From positions 6,297,264-6,361,263 of the forward strand of contig NC_092583.1 in assembly GCF_037975245.1 (NCBI RefSeq): a stretch of DNA of 64,000 nucleotides, in the 5' to 3' direction. This DNA is from Apostichopus japonicus. Lineage: Eukaryota; Echinodermata; Holothuroidea; Aspidochirotida; Stichopodidae. Under the pieces are notes generated by a model that saw only the letters and a list, made by a program, of their open reading frames with translations, ran no database searches and was not told the origin of the DNA. Positions 1-12,100 of the stretch are shown here, piece after piece (within the stretch, counting starts at the first letter, position 1; each line of letters starts with the position of its first letter). The position numbers and the translations under genes were made by a program.

Positions 1-152
1 CATTAGCATATAAATCCACCAACCTGTCTGTTGATAGGGTCAAACTCTCAGAGCTAATGGATGTGACTGTCCCGATCAACTGAGCTATTTGTCCTGTATT
101 CTCATCACTGGCAATCAACCAATCCCCAACCTCAAACCTAAATGGTGAGACA
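1..152 (-). CDS. DNA2: DNA2 most 3' exon in the window (partial or near-partial)
   Basis: Encodes SVSPFRFEVGDWLIASDENT and then GQIAQLIGTVTSISSESLTL, matching the human [21 protein letters not shown] region. The frame stays open to base 1. A weak donor (GTTGGT, at 22-23) could instead end the exon after STDR, near the conserved DR of the human protein; I cannot decide between the two. Confidence 0.85.
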
Positions 153-3100
153 CTGAAGAGAAAAAAAAAACATTTGTCACTGAATCAAATGGCCAACTTG
201 CAACCAATGGACCTGTCTAACCTGCTTGTATCATGGCTTCTGCTTTAATTATACCATATTAGTAATTAACAGCTAAATGACTCTAACCTTTAAGCAGTCA
301 CCTGGTGCATGCCTCTAAACAGTTTAAAAGAAGGGATAACTTGTATGATGATATAATAACCAACAACACAAAGTATATAGTTTACCATGGCAACAACAAA
401 CAGCGATGGATTTACCAACAAGATCCATAAAACTATTAAATAAATATGTTCTCTGACTGATACCTTTCTCTGTGCTTAAATGTGACTTGAAAAACTCCGG
501 AATCTTCTGCCTTGCAACGTTGGACGATGAGATCACTATGGCAACATCCTCCTTTTTCTCTGCAAGGGATACAATAATAGTTGCATGAAAATGTGTAATG
601 GATAACCATATGATGTACTATAGTGCTTTAATGTTTAGGTTTTCAACATGTCATCCACAAAGGTGAATGAAAACATTAGCAGTGGCAGCAATTGTTGAAT
701 CTACAAATGAAGATAGAGAGCATTGTTACCTTTCTTTTGCACTCTTGTTCCAAACATCTTTAGTTGAGTTTCTTTTCCTTATCTCTTCATGTTCCAGAAT
801 ACAGAGAGTGTACCAATGTACAAAGTACTGTAGATGGGAGTCCTTAAGATGGTGGATTTGTTCATTAAATCCTTGCAAAGCAGCATCAGATAGCGGAGCT
901 GGATTTATCCTATGAAGTACAAGAAGCAAAAAGACTTAGTCGACAAGGCCACTCCATTTATGTTATCCAAGCTGAATTTACAATTATCATGAATTTATCC
1001 TATGAAGTAGAAAGAAGCAAAAAGAATTAGTAGACAAGGCCACCCCATTAATGTTATCCAAGCTGAATTACAAATATGATGAAGCAATAAAAAAAAAAAA
1101 TAAAAAAAAAATTGATAGCTTGGAATGCTCAATGAAAGATACGGCAATTTGTTTCTACCTAAACATTTCCTTCACATAATCTATTGGATTCTACATATTG
1201 GTGGTTCATTCCCTAGTATAGAGTGTGTGATATGGGTTAGTGGCTGCAGTAGTTATTGAAGAAATGAAACCTGGCATCTAGGAGGCTAGAGGTTAATTCC
1301 CTGACTGGCTACACAGCAGTATGCAAACTTGGTAAAACAATTGAAAATGATTTGACACTTACTCAAACTAGATCGCAAGCTAATTTCAGTTCACTTCCTG
1401 ACTGGTATACTTGCCTTCTTGCAATCATACAATACATGCTTTTGGACAGATTTGAATAGTACTTACTTGTTCATTATTGCACAGGTTGTTGCATGACAAC
1501 ATCTGCCACAAGTAAAGTCATCTTCAATGGGAGGAGGGAGCTCAGGTGGTTGGAATGTATCGTTCCTCAGATCTTTCTTAGCACTCTTAGAAACATTAAA
1601 TGCCAGCTGATTCCTCAGGTGTATAAGTTCTATACATTATGGAAAAAAACTCAATAGTCTTTACTCTGACAACGTAAATGTTGATGACATTATACCAGGT
1701 TCAAAGGAAATGTCAAGAAAATTACATTTCATTCTCAGTCATGTGAGAGATATAATTAGAAGCTCTCTGAATATTTTATCAATTAGAGTCAACTTCATTC
1801 TTGTTTGTATGATAACAGTTACAGGCTACTGATTAACAATTCTAACCAGTTCAACAAAGCTGGGACAGAGATACATTAATTCAATGTATACATGGCACAC
1901 ATTATGGATAGCATTTCCAATCATCTTGATGTTATTTTTAGATTGTTTTAATAAGCTAGATATGATGGTACCTCCCACTGCACATAAAGTTACCTCTCTG
2001 ATCCATATGACTGGACATCACTGATAGAAGAGCACCAGTTTTCAGATAGAGCAGTAGTCCTAGAGGAGGTGTCTGGGAATCCAGGTCCTTCATCATAAGA
2101 CTGTATAGCATTACCTGAAACAATAGGAAACATATAGTAGCAGCACTGAAGAAAGGGAACAATGTGGTCAAAGCTGTGAGAAAGAGGTAACACAGAGGGG
2201 ATGGAAGCATACCTTAGAATAGAGAACAATAAGGAGAGTACAATACTCAATCAGGATGAAATTAGAATATTCCCCAAATATCCAAAGAGCATCATATAAC
2301 AACTGACATACTAATATAGAAATCAAGAAACTGAAAAAATCTCACCAATTGGAAAAGGAAATTTGTGTTTGTGGAAACACAAAATAGAAAACAATCTACT
2401 CACCTGACTGCGGTGTTCAATAGAATTGGTTTGTTTGCCAGTCTTTAGCTCAAGAGGAAGAACAAACTTATCTTTCTTCATGACTTGGTCTTTTCTGTGA
2501 ATCTAGGGAAATATAAAATAAAAATAAAAAAGTAATACATATTGACAAGCATAGAAAACCAAAGGTTTCAAAAGCATTAAAGGGATCTAGCAGCTTATCA
2601 TATGGACTTGTGTTTATAACCCGATCCCACCTCTCACAACCCAGCATAAAATAACTAATTGCTTTTTATACAGGAGAAGCTACAAGTTATGTAGCTGTTA
2701 TTTTAATCAACTATACCCAAAAATTCTTTTACAGTTTCAAATTTCCTTTTAAGTGATATCCACTATAATCCAGTCAAATAAAAAAGAGGCTGCTACATAG
2801 ACTGTAACTATTACACATTGTTATCATTACAAATCATACAAGACATTAGAATAGAAAGGGGAAGAATAACACCACATCCTCCAATGAAAGAGTGATATTT
2901 ATAGCAACTTGACAGCACTCGTTAGAATTTAACTAATTGTTACACAGGTACATTATTCAAGATTCATGAGATATTTTATCTCTACTTACCTTGACTTGTG
3001 TGGTCACATCTACTTTACCCTTCAATCCCCATCTAGGAGACCACATATTATCTTCGATGTCACAAACTTTAGGAATGGAGACCAGACACTTCACTGATGT

Positions 3101-6100
3101 CTTCATCCCTGGCCTTACCAAATAGAAATGTGGAAACAAATTATATGACAATGAACAACAAAAATAAAACATTGTAAAATCAGAGGGGACAAGTCATAGC
3201 AAAACATGTATATAATCTAAGTACAAGCAGCAGGGTAGAGGTATTCTCACAACAGATTACAAGAAGACTTACCACTTCATGTCCACAGATCCCTGAGGAA
3301 CAGGGCATTCTCTCAGATATCGTTTTGCAAACAGTTGAAGAGGCTTAAAATATTCTTCGATGTCTTTCATCAGTTCAGACTCTTTGAGTTGCATTGAATA
3401 CCTGAGAAAATCAACAACATCTTTAAGGAACCAATCATATACAGAGAAAAGTAACGATAACAGAAACTTAAATTTGGCAATGCACTTTGGTCATAACATC
3501 TACAGAGTACACACTAAAGTTGTAAACTTTTTATTTTTTTTAATTTGCAGGTAAAGTAGTTGATGTCGTAGATGATTACACTTTATTAGGGGTAACTTGT
3601 AATTACAACAATAAATTTACCAAGGCTAAATGTAAAAGAGCTCATTTGGCCAAAAGACGTTTACAGTTTTCTTTCCAAGTCATAGATTTGCCCTTGGATT
3701 TGTTGTTTTCAATTATTTGATCAAATTGTTATGCCATTGCCCAGTGCTGTTATATGGTTGTAAAATTTGGGGCTTCAAAGACTATAACATAAGGAAGCAT
3801 TTCACCTTTATTTTTGTTAACAGATCCTAAAAGTTAAGAAAGTACCCCAAATTATATGACTTATGGAGAGCTAGGAAGATTTAAATTTACAAATATGATT
3901 GATTTAAGGATGATTGAATTTGGGGGTAGGACTGTTGCCAGTAATGATCACAAGTTAGCATATAATATGTATATAGTTTGGAGAACCCTTCATGGTAAAG
4001 GTCTCTACAGCTCACCCTGGATAAGTAAGACACACCATTTATGTAATAGAATTGGAGTGCTTTTGTATGAGACATACAAGTTCAAAGTTGCTTAAATGCG
4101 GACTCCAGGAGATCTCACACAATAAATTACCCTTGGTTAAAGAAAAACAGCTAGGTTAAATGGCATTTCTCATACTATCTCAAAGTGGAAATCAAGAAAA
4201 TAAACTGAAACTGATACAAACAAATAATTGGTATACAATTAGTTGGAGCCATTTAAATCCTCAAGATGTATGGAGATATATCAATAGTAGAAGCTTACAG
4301 TTAGTTCAGTATATGTAGTGCAATGGGCTGGTTTCATGTTGACAAACCACTTTATAATATAATGCATGGTTATGTTTAAGAAGCTTCCATGAGGGACTAG
4401 AAACATGTGTTAGTGACAGTTGTTGCTTTTTACCTGCTTTAAAAGAGATTGCATCAGAGAATGGTTGACTGGCAGGACACTACTAACATGCCAATTCCTT
4501 ACTACTGTGTACATTGCAAAAAATTTAACAATACCTACACTCCATTGAGCTACTTACATCTTATTTCTAATTGATGGGTTCTGCAAAGAATCAGCAACAA
4601 ATTTCTTCAGGTAGGCATCTTCAAATTTCTGTTTCCACAAAGCCTTTGAAAGCAACAATGTAAAGTAAGGAATTGATATGTAACCTGAAGACCAACTGGC
4701 AAAAATACTTCTGATACGTTTGTGGACAATCAACACTAAAGATGATACAAAAGACCAATTAATGGCATAAAACATATCAGAAGTTTAAAAAAGAAACTCA
4801 TCTGATGTTACTAGCTCCCATCAAATGCCATCCATTAAACAATGGGCAAAGAACTGTTTTTAGACAAAGCTTTATCGAAGCTAAAATCCTACTGTCCATG
4901 TCCAGTAACATGTGCCGTACTTTGCCTGTCAATTGTATATTCTTACATTCAGGGTAGTGCATATTCTAGAATACTCTCATCAATAAGAGATAACTCATCT
5001 TTTGTCATCTGTTTACGACAGTAAAATTATGATGTCATTCCATCCCAAAAGGTTTAAAGTAATTTGAGAATTAAGGGGCAAAGAATAAAGACACCTTCTT
5101 ATTAAATAGCTTCTAGATCAGCAAAGTCTTATTATTTATGAATCTGGCAATAAACAGTGAGCTGGTACATCCCTCTGAATTTAACATTGTAACATGTGTA
5201 ACCATAATATATTGTATATCACTAACTGCTCATGATCCTTTCATGAAGAATTAAGAAAATGATGAGGAAAGCTTGTCGTTATTACATTAATGTGAACAGG
5301 AAGACATAAGACATAAGATTATATATATTTATCAGAGTCTATGCAAGAGCAGGTGTCACCGAGACGACGCTTAATGATGCTGACACAAGTAGTCGGAGGT
5401 TTTAACCCGTTTATTTGCACGTGTGGTCCTGTTGAGCCACGTGTGCAAATAAATGGGTTAAAACCTCCGACTACTTGTGTCAGCATCATTGAGCATCGTC
5501 TCGGTGAGAGCAGGTCATGTTGATGTTATACAGCATGTTATACCTTCCAAAATTTAGATCTTTTGCATGACCCCTGAACTCACCATTTCATATATGAAAA
5601 CTATAAACTTCCTTTTACAACATTTTATACACTTACTATGTAACTATGTAGCAATATGATAGTATAGATGCAACATAATACACTGAAACAGTAATGACAG
5701 AGGGATTAAATGCAAACATAATCTGAGCAGGCTGTGGTGCTGCACTGTTTACAGAGAAGTCTCTACAGTATCATGGAACAGATGCACCACTATAGGAACT
5801 AGTACACTATAAAGGACTGAAATACAAATGTTGCATGTCCAATTTTGTGGATATCCTGTGTAACAGAGTGTCATCTTACACATCTTTCATTTTGACATAA
5901 CATCTAATTGTCTAAACTGATAAATGACACTGATTTTGCAATAAACGATTCTATAAAACAAACTAATCTACACAAGCCATTGATTATGCCATTAAGGTCT
6001 TTTCTGTTAAATGCTATACAAAATAATAAAATCACAACGACTCAAAACACATGTTGCACAAGTTTTCTTGTAGACTGAAGAAAGTAACTTGCTGATAGGG

Positions 6101-9100
6101 CATCAGTTTGATACATTGACAATGCTGCACAAACTGTTAAGTCAAACTGTTTGCAGCTGTAGCTATGACTACAGTCAGACAAAACCTTTCATAAATCTGT
6201 TCTATAACAGAGTCTCTCATCTACAATTAAAAAATGAATTCAATTTGCTGTGGCTACTGGAGAAATTCATTCCTTATCAGATCTGTACACATGAAATGTT
6301 GTAAAAATGTAGGAGAGACATTACAGTTGAATAATACATCTTCAAATCAATGTTGTATTATACACACCTTATCAAAGACTTCGTGAACCAAGGTACCTAG
6401 AATCATAGCTTTGTTTCCTTTATCAATGCCCTGAAAGATAAACAATTCATTTGTTAAGTTTTTGTATAAATTAGGATGAGCAGTGGTATGATTAAATGGA
6501 AGGAAAGGAGTTTAAGTGGTATTGACATTAGACTCCTAAGATGCAATTACCAAACACAAAGCCTGTTCCTTCAACATAAAAAATTAAATTACTTGTTATT
6601 ACATAAACAGTTTCTGCAGGTGACAAACTGGGAAGAATATCCACATTTTAACAAGCTGATGGAGGGAGGAAGAAAAATGTGAATAGCCAGACATGAGAGC
6701 ACTTCATCTTTCTCTGGTGCAAGATTTCAAGATGTACAATAAAGTTTTTAAGCATGGAAAAGTGAATTAAATGAGATGATAAGAGTCACCTACCTTGAAG
6801 AATTGATCAAAAACAGACCTAAAAATAAGGAACAGAACAATATAAGAAAAAGGATTATAAGGTTATGAAATATTAATATTGAATCCCATGTCAAATTTTT
6901 TGTTTGATGATTATTGATTATTTTTCGATTAAACTTTCCTATTATTAAACGATCAGCTTACACACAACATTGGCAATGATTACTCTTCAAGCTAAGTATA
7001 ACAAGAAATACTATGTCAGATCTGTTGTTGATGAGTAACATCAAGTGACTTGTCAGTTCCTTTTAACTTATGTTACCAATGTTTCTAAGTATCTACAAAG
7101 AGACACAACTGTCAAGTCATACCGGAGTGGCAATAACACAAGAGAGGTGAAAATAATTGTATTTGGCTTAACATTGATAACATTAGTTGAGCCATGTGCT
7201 CCATTTCCCTGCATCTTACTGCTCTAAGATATACCACTATCCAGTGGTTCTTAATTGAACCACTGCCAGCCATCAGTAATGTTTACCTTCTCATGCATCG
7301 AATACTTCCTGCCACAGCAGTGCCAGTCACCAAAAAGTCTGGTTTATAAATAATAAAACCTTCATCCTGATTAATGTGACATTCTTTGGATTCACTCCAC
7401 TTCCCATGGACGGCCAGCAAGTCACCTTCAGAGTACATTATCTGGTTCCTTGGTGGAAGAATAAATAGACAGTGACATGATGTCAATGAAAAGTTGAAAA
7501 CATTAACATTTGAATAGACATATTCTACTTCTCACCAGATTTACTTAGTTCCATTAGCAATGTTCTGTGTATAAAGTCTATCAAGTTTCCCTTTTTGTCA
7601 AAAGAAAAAAGATAAAGAAAGCAATTAACTGATATTTCACCTCAGAATGTAACTCTAATACAATCAATCCTAATTCTTAAACAAGGTTGTCTGTTGTTAC
7701 TGTGCTCATTGGTGGTGCCATGGGTGGGTGGGGGGGGGGGGGCATTTTCACAACTAGAGAATAACAAATATCTCAAAACCATTTTTCCCCATAGATCCCC
7801 ACCAGGGCTTTGATAAAACTTCCACAGAACAAGGAATAATTTAGTATTTGAATTTTGTAATACAGTTTTGAAGGTTCTGAACAATCCATTGTGAAATACT
7901 GTTTCCTGTGTAAGACTGCTATACAGCTTTGCACTCGTACAGCAATTTGCCCAGTTTGCTATGTGATACCGGATAAATTGATCCCTGTAGAAATTTAATT
8001 TTCAATCTCTCACATTTATCTTGTGCTTTTACTTGATACCAGAGAATAAGGAATATTTAAAAACTCTTGAGCTTCCAGTTTCAAAATTTTCCTCCCCCAA
8101 AGTGTTTGCTTGCCCCCCCCCCTCTCCTCAGTTACTGGGGCTACCAGTGTTGTATGTTTTTTTCTTGGAAAGTAAGACACATGAAAGACAGTTGTAAGCC
8201 AAATATTTATAACAGGCTAGAGAAATTTAATGTAGGAAACACAACTTACCACACACCAGACACAAAGCAAGTATGAGAGGATCCAGAGGCCAGATTCTTT
8301 AAGTAAAGTACCTGATCACTGTGAAGCAATATTAAGAACGACTCATTAAATTCCATACAGTTAGGAAGGATTGTTACCAAACACATTAATGGCTTGTTAA
8401 CCTCCTGCCCCACTGAAGATTTATAAGACAATTGAAAACAAGAAAGAGCATTTTGAAACTGTCATCACAACTTAAAGGACACATCGGGACAGCTATCTTA
8501 AATGTTAGTGTGTATGCTTAGTGAAATAAAGAAACAATATCGGGTCTTTTACAAATAAAACAAGTGTATACAATAAAGTAATATTTGTTTAACCAAGTTC
8601 AACAATAATAGTCACTTACCCATTTTCTTTGATTTGTGTGAACTTGACCATATACCTGACCAGGCTGGCAGGTAATTGGGCAGATTCTTGTTCCTCAACC
8701 TTCTTAAAAGGAGACAGATGAGCTAGACGAGGAACCAGGTTATCTTGTCTTCTCTGAAACTGACTTTGTGCAGTACTTGCCTTACTACTCTGAGGTAAAG
8801 AAAACATTCTTAAAAATGTGAAAATCTTGCAATCAATTTGGTATACACACTGCACTGCCTACAAAGGTTATGTCAGTTATGTGGAAGGAAAGGGGAAATT
8901 ACTTTGATAACAAACTTCATCAACCTTCTGAAATTTAACATTACTAATATAAATACAACAAATAAAATATTTTGAAGTTATAAGTATTAAATTGGAAAAC
9001 TTCTAAGTAAATTCATTTCCATCCATAAGCAAACCAGAACAAACAGTTTTGACGACAAACAAGTGGATAAACACACGAAATACCTAAACCTAAAGTACAA

Positions 9101-12100
9101 GACTGCAAGAGGATGAAACTAAATAGCTGATTGTCTTCCCTGGTCATGACATACCTGTTGGTTCACCACAAGCTGCTCTTCTAAGTTATCTTCATCTAGA
9201 GCTGCAAGAAGGGATTCGTTTATATAGTCCCACTCCACACTGACATCCAACGAAGAACTGTTTTCAGTGCTGCAGGTGTTTTCTCTGAGGGTGTCCTTAT
9301 TTGTGTTGTCTGAGAGTGCTATTCTCTCTTCAAACAAATGCCCACTTTGTGTGCTCTTACAATTTCTCTTGTTTCTTCTAGTCAGAATATCTTCATTTTC
9401 ATTGCTTTCTGTTTCTATAACCTTACCAAGGTCTACACAATCAATTGTGTTGGACAATATGGTATTTTTTCCGGATGTTACAAAGGTTTTTTCAAGTTTG
9501 ATGTCCAATGAATCCTGAGGAACTTCAGTAAATAGATGTTTCCTCGCTGAAGAAGAGAGTGATTTATCATATATGTTAACTTGAGAACGTTTAGCAAATG
9601 GAGAAGCACCTCGGTCAGGAGGCCTCTTCGAACCCATCGAAGAAGGCTTATTCAAACTTTGCTTCTTCAAGAAAATCCTGGAGGGCTTGATTGCACCATC
9701 CTCATCCAGACTTTTCTCAGGAATTTTATCCAAGCTTTGAGTTCCTCGCTTGGAATGTCCATATTTACGAGATAGCTTTGACTTTCTGCTTTTCACTGTG
9801 CCATCTCTCAAACCTAAGTGAGAAGAGCAGTACTGTTCTAACAAAGGTACAGTGTTTTTTACTGTTGATTCCTTATGTACAATACTAGGCGGTGTTTCTG
9901 GAATAACGTCAGAGGTTGATGTGTGCAGATCAATTGCACTTTGACAAGGACTGAAGGAGATACCCTCTGGGGTCTCAGGAATCACTGAAAAAGAGTTTAA
10001 GTAAAAGGCCATGTCAAGATTAAGGTGACAATATATCACAAATTGGAGATGGAAAAACTTGTAGAATGAAAAAGTATCACTGAAATGTAATCAGGAAAGA
10101 AGGTGGTGTACAAGTGGTTTAATTCAGTTGTCTGCAGAGCACTCTTTGCATGAAGCATAGCAAGAGATTGTGCTTCAACTCTCATTGCAGCACTATCTAG
10201 AGCATTCTCAAAGATGTCTCAAAGATGAGGGTTAATATCTTGCCCAAGTAGACCAAGTTTAAGCAACAGATGCTGGGATCAGGGAATAAGAGTCCTGCAA
10301 GATAATTTTGTTTCTTAAGTGCAAAATTCAATGAGACAAGACCCTCATACACCAAGTTTAGGGTCACAGCACAGTGTCCACCACATATATATACTTTAAT
10401 GACATTATACAATTATGACTCAATTCCATTAATGTATGAATTTATTTTAATATATGATTCCAAAATGGTTACTTGAGCGATACTTTTGCTTACAATGCTA
10501 ACTTCAGATTTTATAGAAATAAACAACCTTGAAATCACTGCACTTGAATAAATAAGCAATGAAAATAGCATTGCCTTTAAGCTAAACTTTTAAATGAGGC
10601 AACGATTTTAGCATTTTGTTGTCTACCTCACTCTTCCTTTTAAACTTACAACAAGACTGCTTGACGCCAAGAACAACAGGTGATTTCTGCTTACTGATTG
10701 ATTCTGTATTTACTGAAAATCGTTTGTTAAACCTTTTGAAGATTAATGTATCTAATAGCAATGCTACATCAAGATTTCAACACTAGAATTTACTCTGAAT
10801 TACACCAGCTTCTGCCATGTTTACAATAGTACATGTCAATAGGAAGTAAAACAATAGGTAGGATATGCCGTGCCATACTGTTGTACACCACTCTCATTAA
10901 AAGGATTGGGTACCAATTCATACAGACTGGCTTGAATCTTAGTATTGATCCTTAGTCGTCGAAAGTTTGGCAATGAATGAGATATAGTTTGGTGATGTAG
11001 TAGATCTACATAGATTCCACAAGTCAGTAAATAATGTATGCTAAAGTGTTGTTTGCATTACAAATAACAGACTTCGTGAAGTAGATGAAGGATCCATATT
11101 TTCATATTTTTTGTAGTCCAGAAATTTATAACCATGCAGTCAAATACATAATAAATTGAGAGAAAAGGTCCTAATAATCTCTCCAAACTTCAATAACCTC
11201 TTTGTTTACATTTTCAAGGGAAAACCATGGTATAGTAACATAAGCTGAACAGTTATACTCTATGTGATGCAATCCTTTGCGTGCAAATCTCATCACAGAA
11301 GGCTGTAATGAATATAGCACATACCCAGGTCTGTTACTGGTGATGTCCTGATATCTACTGGACCAGGGGTGCTGGTTAGCTTCTTAGGAACAAACAATGA
11401 TTCTGGGAGCTCTGCTGTCAGTTGTCTGTTCTCTTGATGGAGTGAGGATGAATATCCTTTAATCTTACAAGCACTAGTTGCAGAAGATGAAGGTCCTATG
11501 GGAAGAAAAATACTCTTTCTATGATGTACACTTGTACAGTGTAGGGAAATTAATTTTATGAACAATACATTAAATAATGACAGATCTTATAAACTGTCTG
11601 TCTGTCTGCCCTTCTACTGATAATGTATGTATGTCATGAGAATCCAAAAAGTCCATCTAGTTGTAATGAATCAGTGTTTACAGTGAAGTACTGGTAGAGA
11701 AGTTGCAATGCATGTAATCAAAATTGCATTTAAAGTACAGGTACAATAGTTCACTTACTTCTAACTAGATAATTACTTTAATATTGAAAGATAATTTACA
11801 CACCTGAAATGGCACGTGGTCTGGTGACATGGGTGGTGAACAATTTTGATTGTTGCTTCTGAAAGAGAGTGCATTATGTTATATACACAAATATTGATAT
11901 TGCTGAACTAAAATTAACCTAAAAAGCTTTCTTAGCAATAATTTTTCTACAAAGAATGATAAGTCACTGATTAAGAACGTGAAAGAACAATTGTAAATGC
12001 AGATCATCATAAATATAATTCAAGCAAAAGGCTCTGTCATTCTGTAAAAGCACTTAATGACAATAACTCACCTCTGCCTTTGTGAAGAAATTCATGATAG

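Noticed and set aside
9267-9888. Three plus-strand ORFs of 64-83 codons
   Set aside because: They are shadows of the large DNA2 exon on the minus strand.
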